A stretch of DNA of 64,000 nucleotides from Tetrahymena elliotti 4EA (Eukaryota; Ciliophora; Oligohymenophorea; Hymenostomatida; Tetrahymenidae). The stretch is taken from contig JH720335.1 in the NCBI GenBank assembly GCA_000231825.2, positions 1 through 64,000 of the forward strand, read 5' to 3'. Below the pieces are notes generated by a model. The model saw only the letters and a list, made by a program, of their open reading frames with translations, was not told the DNA's origin and made no database searches. Both the position numbers and the translations under genes were made by a program. Within the stretch, counting starts at the first letter, position 1, and each line of letters starts with the position of its first letter. Positions 13,119 to 25,601 of the stretch are shown piece by piece.

Positions 13119-14101
13119 ATGAATCAAGCATAGGAAAATTCAGATCATCCTAAAGTTGTAGGAAGTGATATTAGTCTTGGAATTGTATTGACTGCAGTGT
13201 TTACTGCTGTTTTAGGTTTGATCATGTCTGGCGCTAAGGCAGTAATGTCAAAAGTAAAAAATACAGTTGTAGGATTTGTCAAAGAGAAAATAAAGAATTT
13301 CTTCCATTGGGATGAACCATCTTCTCATTCAATAAATAAGAACCCTAATAATAATAGATTTGATATAAGAACATGTTCGATTTGCTTGAATAATATTTAA
13401 AATCCTGTTATGTCTGCTTGCAATCATCCTTTTTGTGGTAATTAATCCATGCGCTAATAGTTAAACAACCTTTACTTATAAAAAAATGATAAAACATTAT
13501 AAAAAATATGTGCTTTTATGATATTTTTATATAACGATTTTATTCTGATTGATAATTAACGTTTGAATATTTATTTTTAAAATAGCTGAATGTATTCATA
13601 ATATGTGGATAACTAAGTAGAAAAAGAAATTAAATTGTCCTTACTGCAGAAGAGATATGAACTTATTATATAGAGATTTTGAGGAAAATGAAATGTAAAC
13701 TGAGGAATAAAAAAAAATTCTAAATTAACTCAAGGACTACAATGCCTTATATTCTGGACACAAAAGATCAGTAATTTAAACATTAATATCTAAAAAATAT
13801 ATTATTAAAAAAATGATTTAACTAAAATAATTTTTAGTTCATCGAGATGATAAGAGATGCTCCTTTCCTTTTGAAAATGATGATGATTAAGATAAGATAA
13901 TTTAAAAATATGTGGTTTGTTGCCACAACTATGATTACAAGTGGTAGATTAATAGCTTCTTTACTTTATATTATTTCCCCAATTGATTTACTTCCTGAAT
14001 CTTTCTTAGGACCAATTGGTTTAATCGATGATTTTGCAGTTATTGGTATAGTTTTAGTAATAATTGCTAATATTTCATATCAGCTCTTAAGAAGTGAGTG
14101 A
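13119..14101 (+). CDS. RNF170-type membrane RING E3 ubiquitin ligase
   Basis: RNF170 is an ER membrane E3 ligase that in animals ubiquitinates activated IP3 receptors. Three exons (13119-13437, 13586-13770, 13838-14101) give 255 residues, close to human RNF170 (258). Order of parts: N-terminal membrane segment (about residues 20-40), C3HC4 RING built across the first intron with CSIC, CNHPFCAEC and a final CPYC, a linker, then the DUF1232-type membrane domain with two segments around SPIDLLPESFLGPIGLIDDF, the hallmark that separates RNF170 from other RING proteins. The RING's second half is in exon 2 and DUF1232 in exon 3; exon phases are consistent. All eight zinc ligands are present. Whether a ciliate IP3 receptor is the substrate is inference. 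Confidence 0.9.
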
Positions 14102-15054
14102 ACGAAGTCATTTATCATAAAAAATAATAAAAATGTTTTAAAAAATCTAAAAATAATTTCATTTATTTAAACAAATTAATAATAATTAATTATTAATGTG
14201 TAATATTCCTATTTTAATTTTAAATATGTCAAATTTATATTCAAAACTATTCAATCATGTATGTATATTAGTTAGCTAAATCAATTCTTAGTCTTTCAAT
14301 TTTATAATATTTAAAGATAGGTGCTAATTAAATCAATCTTTTACATTTATATTTTAATTAAATAAATAAATTAATTCTCCACAAAATCCTCATTTATCTA
14401 TTCTACTCACACTCACCTTTTAGGTTTTAATGAATACTTATAAATTAAAAGAAATCAATTAATATGGGAGTTAATTATTAGCTATTTCATTTTTAGGTTT
14501 AAAACCAATTTAATAAATGCAATACTCATGATATCACCATATTAGGTATTAAAAATAATCTAATAAATTATGATAAATATTGATATCTAGCACTTGTGAT
14601 AACGCCACATTCAGTATTAAAAAGAAACTAAGCAACTGAATGGAATTTTCATTTTTAAATCTAATAATTTTTGTTTCTGTAAGAATATTGTTTTCTTTCA
14701 AAAAATCAAAAAATATATACTTTTAAATATTTTTAAATTAATTTTAATATGAATTTTTAGTTAAAATATTTTTAGTATTGATTTGCTTAAAAGAGATAAT
14801 GACTTCAATAAGTTGAGTTTGTCTTTAATGGATTTTGAAAGTAGAAATAAGAAGATAGTCTTGTAGATTAATGTTTGAGATGTTTTGTATATTAAATGAC
14901 TGCCAATAAGAGCAATTATATTTATAAATAGCTAAATATAATAATCTAAACTCTTAATTATAGATTTAGTCAATTAAAAAATATTGTCAAAAATTAAACA
15001 AACATCAAATTTATTAAAACTAATTATCAAAATAGTTAAACATATATATTTATA
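14102..15054. other. Intergenic, AT-rich
   Basis: About 950 bases with no recognisable gene. Weakly similar short segments around 14530-14570 and 14595-14630 (gatatcaccatattaggtat-like) suggest old local duplication. Confidence 0.45.
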
Positions 15055-15677
15055 ATGGGTAGAGCTAAAGAAATTAATACTGAATACAAGGAAATTCCCA
15101 AAGAGGAGTTAATTAAAGTAGGAAAGCCTAAATCTGGTAAGCCTTGGAAGAAAAACACCCAAAGGTAATTCTTTTTGAAAGCACATTTCTTATATATTAA
15201 CCCTATATTGATGCTTTAATAATTATTTACTAAAAATTTAAAGAGTTTCTAACAAGGTTCTTGCTCTTAGACAAAATACTGGTATGATTCTTACCTTTGA
15301 ATAAAAAGTCCAAAGAACTAAGGAAAGAAAGGAATTAAAAGAAAAGATGGATTAACTTAAATAAGAATATGATGAAAAGGTATTATTTTAAAGATTTCTT
15401 GAAATAATATTAATAAATTTTTCAAATTATAAAAGATGGAAAAAGAAAGATAAAGATTAAAAGAAAAAGCCAAAAGAGACGAAATAAATTAATACAAGAG
15501 CTCTACCTTCTAAGTCGTAATAACACTTAATTTTCATTTTTATCTTTTAAGTAAAAGCTTTTATATATAAAGATTAAAGATACTAAAAGAATAAAACATT
15601 GGAATAAAAAAGCTAGATCTACCCTTGCAAAGCTTCCTTCAGAACTTTACGAAAAAATTATTGCCAAACATTACTGA
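15055..15677 (+). CDS. Cgr1/CCDC86-like nucleolar ribosome-biogenesis protein
   Basis: Four exons (15055-15164, 15244-15379, 15436-15516, 15573-15677) give a small basic protein of 143 residues. Cgr1-family proteins act in the nucleolus in 60S rRNA processing. Seen: the N-terminal signature GKPWKKNTQR followed by VSNKV, a central Lys/Glu-rich coiled coil (about residues 55-105, with KERKELKEKMDQLKQEYDEK), then a basic C-terminal stretch starting FQVIKDTKRIKHWNKKAR, like the QVI...K segment of CCDC86. All three introns are 56-79 nt, and exon phases agree throughout. The C terminus (last 20 residues) does not match the family as I know it. Other basic coiled-coil nucleolar proteins are possible. 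Confidence 0.72.
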
Positions 15678-17126
15678 AAATGCTGCTAATTAGATAATAA
15701 AATATAATTAAAATGTATATATAATCAAGTGTAATATAAGTAATAATTTAGAAATATTGTTACATGCATAATTTATATCCTTAGTATTAATTATAATTTA
15801 GCAATATTAATTAATATCCTTATTTCAATTCCTCTAATTTGCATACAAATGGATTAGAATTTTAAAGCTCCAATAAATATTTTCTTAATTTCATAGAATA
15901 AAACAGTTTAAATCTATTCAACTTTGATTTTATTTCAAATAATTTTACGCAAACTAACTGTCCAGTTCAACACTCAATTTTAATTTAATATGAGTAATTG
16001 TCAATATAAAAAATTAAATGTATTTTAATGGAATTAAAAAAAATTTTTTGTAAAAATTTGTAGTTGAATATTTTTTATGTTGTCATAATTGTAATTAATA
16101 AATAGTTAAAAAGTATGAGAAACAAATCAAAAAATAATTTAGATGTTTGGAATATACTATAAATAACAAAAAATCATGTTATATTTTCTAAAAAATTTGT
16201 CAATATAAATCCTTAGAAAGTTAAAAGTATCTAAAATTTCTTATGAAAATAGAACTAAACCAATCATTGTAGATAAATTAAATTTTTTAATTAAATAGGT
16301 GGTCAAAAATTAAATTAAATTTAAATTATTGCTTTGATAATATGATGCAAAAATTTTATTAAACTATCCTCAAAATCATTAGTTATGTATTTTATTAAGA
16401 ATATTTTTATGAGGAAATCCTGCTCTAATAATAAATAAGAAAGCTATACTTTGTTTGAGTGTTTTAAAGTAAGTTTAATAACTTTTTTTATCAAAAAATA
16501 AAAATTTTGTTATTGTTAATTTAAATCTCTAAAATATGTAATCAACTATACTTTAATGTTTATTAAGCAGCTATAAATAGCGATATTCTTATTATTGATA
16601 CTTAAATAAATAATTAAAATAAATTTGAAAAACTCTAAAACATATCAACAATAATATTGAAAAATTAAAAACAGATTCCCTCGAAAATTATATTAGTGAA
16701 CTTTTGTTTGCTTGTTATAATAGTTATAATCAGAAGATAAAAATAAAAGAATTATTGTAGCTTAAATAAAAAAATAGATAAAAAAGCAAGAAAAGTATTT
16801 CAAAATAATTTCATATCAACAGTATTGATCACACATTCCAAAAATCCTACCCTTCATTAATTCACTTGAATGAAGCATACAATTCATTACAAAAAAATGT
16901 TCACATTGAACCATAAAATTAGTTTCTAAATATGCTGAAATGAAATTTATTTTTATTCAAAATATGATTTTTAATCTCTGAACTAAAAAATTTGATTTAA
17001 AAAAATATTATTCAGATATAGAAACATATTCTACTACTATATGTAAATCTTTTATAATTTTTGTTATTATTTTAAATGATATTTTTTTCTTAATATAGAC
17101 TTTGATAAAAATATCAAAAATATTTT
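15678..17126. other. Intergenic, AT-rich
   Basis: About 1.4 kb between two convergent genes, with nothing recognisable. Confidence 0.45.
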
Positions 17127-18251
17127 TCAATTACTTTCTTATCTTTTTTTCTTTCCAAAAAGTAAAAATTGAACAATGTCATCTCTTGGTATTTCTTTTA
17201 AAGGAGCTTATTAATTTAGTGCAAAGCTAAATTATTTGACTTCAGATGGATCACGAGGAATTTTACCAGTTCTTAAGTAAAATTCAATGGTATTTCTTAA
17301 ATGTTATTAGACATCACCATTTGAGAAAGCTAGATCTGACAAATAAGATACAGTGATATTAACTGGTTAGGGGACTTAAGGAACTCTATTTTCCCAGGCA
17401 TCCCAAGCTTTATCTTCTTTTGAGTGGCTCAAATCAGGTGTGAAAAAGATATAGTTTTCAGCATCTTTTTAAAAGATTACCTCTGTTGTGTTATCGGTTC
17501 TATTGAAGCTTGCATCAAAACTAAGGTTATTTTTGATGTAGCTAAATTCTAGACTGACTGAATTTTTGACTTCAGAAAAATCATGAGTTTCAACATAGCT
17601 TGTATTTAGTAATGAAAGGATTTTAGCTGTACCTCCCATGACTACACTAGAAACATAATGAGTTCCATAAGCTTAAATTACTTAGTTATAAATGGCTTAT
17701 CCATTTTAATCTTATGGGACTTAAACTTTCTCATTCAAATAATTTAATGAGCTTTAAAATTAACTGCTTAATGGCATTAAGAAAGCAGGGGAATTAGTTA
17801 AGCTGTATTTAGCCCAATAAGATTAAGACATAGTGACTGATTTGCCCTATTAAGTAATCTTTTCATATATTTCTTGCAAAGAATGGTTATAACCAAGAGA
17901 GGCCTTTATTTCTCCAATATCAATACCACCTTAAATGCTAATTGATTCAGTTATTTTCCTTTAGAAATCCTAGAAAGAAGTATAAATATTTTCGCATAAA
18001 ACCTCTTGTCTTACAAGTTCTAAAGTAGCTTGAACAACATTAGGAATCTTATAAGTCTTTCCTTCGTACTCAAAATCGCTATAAGCAGCAGAGGGATCAT
18101 TTAGATTGAAAATAGCTGCTTTAGTTTGACCAATGCCAGTAGTTTCCATAATCTTAGTAGCATCAAACCCACTTTTCAAGTAATCAAGACCAGGTAGATT
18201 TTCAGCAAGAGTGAATGCAAGCAAGAAGAAGAAGACAATAAGCTGTCTCAT
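17127..18251 (-). CDS. Secreted MACPF (perforin-like) domain protein
   Basis: Intronless, 374 residues, ATG at 18251, TGA at 17127-17129. A signal peptide is clear: MRQLIVFFFLLAFTLA followed by a likely cleavage site. The mature part has the MACPF signature YGTHYVSSVVMGG at about residues 195-207, with downstream strands and clusters expected for the transmembrane hairpins; N-glycosylation sites such as NVT/NTS are frequent. MACPF proteins assemble into rings on membranes; in ciliates many secreted MACPF genes exist and are thought to serve defence, predation or cell-cell contact. No separate C-terminal membrane-binding domain (EGF, C2 or similar) is visible, and the length is near that of the isolated domain. 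Pore-forming activity is not established by sequence. Confidence 0.88.
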
Positions 18252-20604
18252 TTAAGTTTTATTTATTGATTATTGTTTTTTTATATTAAAAATAATTATC
18301 AAGTATACTTATGGGCCTGCATAAATAAGACATTTTAAATTAACCAGTGTTCCTTAATTTAGACAAAATAAACACTTCATAACCACTCCCAATTGATTTA
18401 AAATAAATAATTAAATTGAATGTTTATAAAATTTTTCCACAATTTGCTTTAAAAAAATTATCAATTTTAGATTGAAATGAAATTGTGAGTAAAGAATATT
18501 ATTTAAAAAATCCTCTATACTTACATGCGAAGAATTCATTATCTAATAAAGGTAATAATATAATATTTTTCTATTTTATTTAAACTCATAACAGTGTCCA
18601 AAACATGAAATATAAATAAAATACATATCAAATACAATCAATAGATTTATAAAAATGGTGTAATTTTATTGTTTATAAGTCATAGTAAATGAGGATTAGT
18701 GGTATTTAATTGTATAAAAAGAATACATTTTTTGTAAAAAATATGAGTCATTTCATTAACAGATTTAATAATTAATTATGCAACAAATTATTGATTTGAT
18801 GTAAAGAAATAAAAATTAAATGTAAATTAAGTTATTAGTGTTTATTTACTTTCTGCGTGAATTAGATTAGTATAAAAAATATATATTATTTTAACAATAA
18901 TTCCTACGAAAAAGCTAAAATAATATTTTAAATTTTATCTGACATATGTTTTTCTAATTTATAATAGAATTTTTCAAATATTTTCAGTTTATATAAAGTA
19001 ATATTGATTCATGTATAAATAAATTTAAACTTCTCAGTAATTAAAAAATAACAAAAGATTTCAATTAAGTGTTAATTTAATATTTAAAAATCAGAGTATT
19101 TATCTTAAATTATTCAGTGATTGTTTAATAATTTTATTAAAATTAAAACCAACCAATTTTTTGTATTTTTATTTATTTAAAGAGTAATAAATGATCATTT
19201 GGCTATCAAATTATATATATTTTTGCCTTTTGAGTATTGTCTACCATTAAGAATATTTCTAATAATTCGATATATTTATCTATTAAGATAGAAATTATAC
19301 AAATCTTTTAATGCCTAACAATTTAGTTTTAGATTTCTAAGTAAGAATAAGAAAACTAAATGTATCTTTTAGAAAATTATACATTTTTTTTTAAAGATCT
19401 TAAAAAAGTAAATAGCTTTAAATTTAAAAAATAATATGATTTTTCTATTCAGGTGTATTACATTAACTATTTTACTTATTTAAGATATAAATGAATTTAT
19501 GAATCAGATTTAATGTAAAATAATTTTGTTTTTTTTTTTATTAAATAGGACCTCATCAGTTTAAGGTTTTTTCAAGACATCAAGAAAACTTTAGAACACC
19601 TTATTTACATTAATAATATTACAAAATTCTGCAAATCATTTTTTTGAGAAGAATTATCTGAATTGAAAATTAATAAATTGTAGAAACTGTAAACTAATTC
19701 TATTAAAAAACTTTTCTAAATAGTCTAAAGCCCATTTAAATTTAGTTATGAAACATATTTTTTATATTTCTTTTATTATAGAAAGAGGAAGATTACTAAT
19801 TATGATATAAAAAATAGAAGCTAATTCTAGGAAAAATTCCCTCAATTAAATTACCATAAAAATCATCCCTTTATTTAGAATTAGAATTTATATTAAAAAT
19901 TAGATATTTTATTTTCTAAAATGAGCCTATTGCTACTATTTGATAATACCTATGTATTTGAATTGATATTTGCTTATAAACACTACATTTTATCTATCTT
20001 ATTTTTTAAGTTATAATTAAGTTTAAAGTAAAAAAATAATTTTTTTTCTCCAAATATTAATCATTATATTATTTTATTTTTGGAAGCAAAAGTCTATTTT
20101 TTTAATTTTAAATAAAAAGATGTTTTACTGAAGTCGCTTTTTAAAATTTTTTATAATTAGAATCATTTTGTTTTTCAAGTTAATTATAGGTAAGTTAAAT
20201 ACTAATAAATTAAAATCCAGTAAATTTTGTATAGTCAAAATATTTTTAAGGAATATTTATGAAGATATTTCTAAAAAATTGATTTACTTTATTTGAAAAA
20301 TATTTGTAAAACTTTCCATTACTTCTTTGAACATATTTTTATTTGAATTTATTTTTTCTTAAATAAATAATTAGAATATTTGTTTTAATAATTTGTTATT
20401 TTTTACAATATTCAATTAATTCTTCGATTTAAACTGTTTGAGCAAATTAATAAATTAGAATATTTAAAATACTTCATAATATTCTAAAAAAATTATTTAT
20501 TTATTTAGTAGATTAGATTTTCTTCAAAAAGTAAAACCTAATCTGAGTTATAACAATTTATTAACAAATAAATTTCAAAAATTAAATTAATCCTTTTTTT
20601 AACA
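18252..20604. other. Gene-poor AT-rich spacer
   Basis: About 2.3 kb without a frame that resembles a protein. Divergent genes flank it on both sides, so promoters should lie near both ends. No repeats of note. Confidence 0.5.
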
Positions 20605-22827
20605 ATGAGTTAAAGCTATTCATATAAAAATAACTAAGGTATTGATTTCAACACTTTGAAAGAATACGAAATTGAACAAAATAACTCTATCATAATCTTA
20701 CCTGATAATTAAAAACTCTTATGCAATTTGTATGATGTTGATTTTGATGATAGCTGGGAAATCTTAGAAGAAAATTTTTAAGATAAAAATTATGAAAGCC
20801 TATTGTTATGTTAATTCATGAAGTTTTTAAGTTCTAACTAAGATTAAAAGGTTAAAATAATTACAACATTAGGTGAAAAAGGAAGTGGAAAATCTTTTAT
20901 CTTAAACATTTTAGTAAAAGAATATGAAGAAAATAATTATTATTCTATGATTTTTCCTTTTGAATAATTGTCTAAAACTCAAATAAGAGGAATAAATTTT
21001 TATTGTGTAAATAAAATCTGCTAAAAAAATGAGTTAACAATCTTTTTTGATTGTGATATGTTTAGTTTATTAAGTAATAATCATGCTAAAAGTTTAGAAA
21101 AATTAATTTGTTTAATTACTAGAATGTCAACATGTGTTTTTTATGTTCATGAAGATGCTAGAAATTTAGAGAGTTTTGAATAAATTATTAGGATAATTAA
21201 TACTGACAAGATAAAATAAAAAAAATAATAATTTGATAATATTATTGAAGTAGTAAATAAGTGGGATGGAGTTTTAAGCTAAAGCTTATAGGATAACTAG
21301 AAATACAGCAAAATAATAAAAAAAGTATTTAGACTGAGAAAGCTTAATTTTTTATCAATGAATGATCATGAAAAAGAAAATTTTGCATGCATAATAGCAA
21401 GAGATTAATGCTATTCAGAGTTTATTGACTAAATGAATCTAATTACACAACTTTGCTAGACTTCATAGTATGAATCCTCTTTTTCTAATTGGAAAGCTTT
21501 TGAATAAGAATAAACTTGTTATTGTTTAAACAAAATAATTTTATGTTGTTTTTAGTTTATTAATGAAAATATTGAAGAGAATGTAACACCCACCATTAAT
21601 TGTTACCCCGAATTAACCATAAGGTTAATTCGGGGTAACAATTAATGGTGGGTGTTACATTCTCTTATTGATATTTCATTAGGACTTTTCATTGATATAA
21701 TTAATTAATAGCTATCTTTCAAGTAAGATATGATTCAGAAAAAGACTAATTATTTCAAGTAAATATATCTAGAAAATGAAAGTAAAATAAAATAGGTACT
21801 AGAATATATGAAAGACACTCATATATCTTAAACAATTTTATGTTTTTCATCTATTTCCTACATAATCAGCAATATTTAAAATATTATAATTTGGTTTGAA
21901 TAACAATCATGCAAATAGATCCAAAATTTTTAAAATAATCTGAATTAATTAATGGCTCAACATTACTAAAGTGTACCAGAGCAATTTTATTAAAGCATAA
22001 TCTAGAAGTGCATGAATCTTGAATCTATAATACCAGAAGATTTTAGATGCACATAATAAATTCAGTAATTAAAAAGCTATCTGCAAAAAGATGCCTCTTT
22101 AATAATAAAATTATCATCTAAATCAACTTTTTAAAACATTTCCAGGATTTACAGTTAGTTTATCATGGAATAATTTATTGATATCTTTGTATGGCCTCAA
22201 TAGATGAAACAAAAAAAACAACTTATAAATTAAATGTTTTAATTTATAAAAAATGGTCAATTTTCGAAAAATAAAATTCCTTAAAATATTTAACTACTAA
22301 AGAAGATACTGTAAAATTAGTTTTAGTCTGCTCAATATTTTTAGATTGATAATAATACTGAAGAATAAAATGCAATAACATTTGCTATATTTTTCAATTT
22401 GATTAATCCTTCTATTACTTGTACAAATAATTCTTTGTCTAACTTTGAAATTCATTAATAAGTTCTTTTAAGTTGCTTTTATATTTTTAGGGTTGATGAT
22501 AGAATTCGGTCTTTAGATTTATAGTAAATTTATTATAAACCTCCAATTACAATTAGAGATTAAGATTTTGAATTCTGTGAATAATTAATTTTTATAAACA
22601 AAGAACTAAATTCATATTGCTAGAGCTAATTTTTCAGTATTAACTCTAATCAAAAGTAGCTATATACTATGCTCTTCTTTTTAAAAAATAGAGATGAAGA
22701 TTTATTCTTGACTTTCATTTACTACGCCTACTTTTATGAATATCTTTACTCACTAGAATTTGCACAAAAAATGAGCAATGAGGATTTTATCAAAACATTA
22801 ATAATAATCTAATAAAGTCTAATTTGA
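20605..22827 (+). CDS. Large P-loop GTPase-like protein (GBP/atlastin-like), carries a palindromic insert
   Basis: One exon, 740 residues. Residues 90-97 form a Walker A loop (GEKGSGKS). It is followed by a switch-like RGINFYC segment and a Walker B/G3-like strand ending in FFDCDMF, where classical GBPs and atlastins have DTEG. The order resembles dynamin-like GBP/atlastin GTPases, which remodel membranes, but no clear NKxD or RD motif is seen, so nucleotide specificity is uncertain. A paralogue lies at 28475-30535 and aligns end to end (for example ICLITRMSTCVFYVHEDAR against ICLITRISTCVLYVHGNSR). Unlike the paralogue, this copy lacks the hydrophobic hairpin near residue 450-490. A 90-bp inverted repeat interrupts the gene at 21576-21665 without breaking the frame and adds 32 residues after about residue 322. 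Function unknown. Confidence 0.75.
21570..21671. repeat. Target-site duplication flanking the palindrome
   Basis: The hexamer tattga occurs at 21570-21575 and again at 21666-21671, immediately outside the palindromic element. The paralogous gene shows a single uninterrupted copy of the corresponding codons. Confidence 0.8.
21576..21665. mobile_element. Palindromic fold-back (MITE-like) insertion
   Basis: Arms of 43 nt (21576-21618 and 21623-21665) are perfectly complementary around a 4-nt loop (ataa, 21619-21622). The ends read agagaatgtaacaccc and its complement. The 6-bp direct repeat tattga borders it on both sides (21570-21575 and 21666-21671), as expected of a target-site duplication. 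Its GC content is about 40 percent, well above the surroundings. It has no coding capacity of its own, so it must have been mobilised in trans. Removing the element plus one repeat copy (96 bp) restores the residues ENIDISLG, matching ENIDVSLG in the paralogue. It carries no TGA in the host frame. Confidence 0.85.
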
Positions 22828-23658
22828 TGAATGAAAATTAAAAAATTATTAGATAAAATAATAAGTTATCTAAACTCTAATGCTATGGCATAAAATAATC
22901 ATTACAACCAAATAAACCTGGGGAGGGGTGGTAGGGGAGAAAGGTAGTCACAGCAGGTACCTTCATTTTTAATGCTATTTAACTATCTAACTTACCTATT
23001 TGAGATTAACTATTATTTTTCTACTACCCTAATGCAAATAACCTTAAGAAAATTATTTATGATGAATAATGGAATGAATGAAGAAATTCTTTTCCTGAAA
23101 ATAGCAATTTTGAAAAAGAAATTTTTTGGGAAGGGGAAAATCTGTGAGTGGAACCAAACACTTGCTTGTAAAAATATTTAGAAGAGAGCAGATAGAACTT
23201 AATTTTAAAAATAAAATATGATGGTCCAATACTACCCACAGATTTTTCATCAAATGTATTAAATGTATTGAGATTATCTCCTTAAATTTTATTTGTATAT
23301 TAATAAAAAAATTCTAAATACAATTGATTAGTTAATAATTTAAATCCTAAAATGGGAGAAAGATTAGGATAAAATAATAATGAGTAAATATTTCATTTTA
23401 ATAAAAGGGTTAAAGAAAAAATTAAATAAATGGATTTTTCTATTTTCTATTTTTCAAAATATTGATAAGAAAAAATTAGAAGTTTAGAAAATTTTAAAAA
23501 GTCATGACTAACTTTTTTACTTTGCTATTGAATTAAAAACTTGTTGTTAAATAAATCAACAGAATTTTTTATCTCGTCTTTCAAATATTGAAATGGAAAA
23601 AGTAGAATAATTCAAAACTATTATTTATTAATTATTGATAAATTTTTTTTTACCTTAT
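22828..23658. other. Intergenic with a GC-rich islet
   Basis: Mostly AT-rich, but 22918-22964 (gggaggggtggtaggggaga onward) is far richer in G than anything nearby. Downstream (about 23070-23200) a plus-strand frame with Trp and Cys codons is interrupted by TGA in the neighbouring frames and looks like a decayed coding fragment. No gene can be named. Confidence 0.4.
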
Positions 23659-24960
23659 TCAGTTACTTATTTATTATAAAAGATTAAGCATAATATGTCT
23701 ATTATTTTATTTTTTCTAACATGTTATCTAGTATTGACCAATAAAACAAAACTCCAAATCTGTTAAGTATATTTTATCTTTTATGTTAAAAGTAAAAACC
23801 TAACCTAAATCATTAATAAGTAAAAATCTTCTATTTGTTTAATCATTAATGCAATTTAGAAATAGGAAACTCTTATCAAGTTTGACATCCTGAATGTTTA
23901 AGTTTGCATTAGAAAAGTCAATTACTTACAACTTTTTATAAATTTGAAAAGAAGTTGAAATTATTTTCATAAAAATGGGTTTGTTTTAAATTTTAAAAAA
24001 TTATTTATTTGTTTAGAAATAATCTAAACTGATAATTAATTGAAAACAAAAAATAATTTAATTGAATACAATCTCTTTATTCCAAGTGACTACTAGACTT
24101 TCTTATGAATTTAAGCAAGACTAGGGATCTATTTTTACAGAGGATGGATTTTAAATTATCTACTCTTAAGCTCCGTTTGCTGTGCTCCAAAATATAATTC
24201 TACCACTAGAGTCTCAAGTATTAATAACAGATATAGATAAACTTTATCTATCGTCTTTATCAATAGAATAAAAAACAACAGATTTTATAAGTTCGTTGGT
24301 ATCATACTGTCTATTCTCTTCAAAGTTAAAAATTTGTAAAGAGAAAGGATTAAAAAAAACAGCAGCAATATCTTCTTATGGTTTTTAAGGATTAGATTTT
24401 AGTAAAATCATCTTTTAGATTGAAGGGCAATTAAATCTTGTTGCTATTTTTAAATAAGGACAACCTATTCCATTCACAAAATTTACTAATTAAACAAATG
24501 CAGTTAATAATTTTAAGTAAAGTAGCAGATTAATATTTATTTTGTTTTATTTTTTTTACAAATTTTTGGTTAATTATTTATATTTTTTACTTTATCGAGT
24601 TACTAATTCAGTTTTTAAATAGAAAATTAGACATAAAAATTATTCGTAGAATTCTAAAAATAAATCAACTGAAATAAAATTAAAACTTTTCTTTATTGGG
24701 AATTTAATAATAGGATTTCTTATTTAAAGTAATGTATTAAAACCAACCTTTTATTTTTAATCAATCAATACGAATTTCTAAGCTTCCCAACAACATTTAA
24801 ATAAATTTCTTAATTAATAAACCTTAGAAATTGAAACAATTTAGAAGGCTAATCTCCCTCACTACCATGTTATTGTTTTAAAAACGAAAGTATAAGTTGG
24901 GATTAAGATTTGTTTAATGATTATATGGGCATTCTTTTTATTTATACACGTATTTTTCAT
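23659..24960 (-). pseudogene. WD-repeat-like gene relic
   Basis: One minus-strand frame stays open for most of this stretch and contains WD40-type blades, for example VVFYSIDKDDRQSL followed by DSSGRIIFWS, and a second with RRFLLINDLGQVFTFN. The frame meets TGA at 24214-24216, directly before DSSGRIIFWS in the middle of a blade, and again upstream near 24859. It ends at TGA 23659-23661. A plausible intron joins VVTWNKEI to LQVIDFSNAN (about 24065 to 23935). No convincing start codon was found. The nonsense codon in the core of a blade suggests a decayed gene. Alternative: a real gene whose introns I have not resolved. Confidence 0.4.
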
Positions 24961-25601
24961 TTTAGCAATTTCTAAAAACTTAAAAATCTGCGATACTGTG
25001 CCATTTTAAATATGTTTTTTCTAATTTCTGTAATTTAAACTTCAATGGATTTATTACTATGATTCAAAAATCTAATGAAGCTTAAAGGCAAGGTCACTAA
25101 AAACGACTTAGTTAGAAGTGGTCTTGATGACTTATCTTCAGTCAATAATCCAAAAAAAGAGCAAAATGGTAATTCTTATCAATAGCAATTAAGAATAATT
25201 GTACATTTAGATAGAAAATTCCCTCATCACAATTCCTTTTCTCTTTTTTATTTTCGCTCTCTCGTTTCTTCGATTATAAAAAAAAAAGAGCTCTTACTCA
25301 GGTGATCATCAAAAATTTAAAAAAATTTAATTGTAAAGACAAATTTTGATAAGAAAGAAAGGAAACTTACACAAACGAAAATCAACCAACCAAGTAATTA
25401 ATAAGCTAAAAAACAACCAATCAAATAAACAAGCAAATTTATTGAATAAATTTCAAGCTTTTTTGTTAACAACTGAGAAAAATGCAAATTCTTATTAATA
25501 TAATTTAAAAATCTTCATAATATTTTCCCACAGAGACTTTTTCTTTGTTTTTTAATAAAATTTACTATTTCATCAATTAAATTTATTTATATAATAAATA
25601 G
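24961..25601. other. Intergenic with one small unassigned frame
   Basis: Contains a short plus-strand frame at 25078-25320 (begins MKLKGKVTKNDLVRSGLDD) of lower AT content than its surroundings; it matches nothing I know and may be an exon or chance. The rest is AT-rich. No aminotransferase N-terminal half is seen here. Confidence 0.4.

Noticed and set aside
23053..23253. Overlapping short frames on both strands around the G-rich islet
   Set aside because: They contradict each other, lack motifs and end at TGA within about 60-90 codons; at most a decayed fragment.
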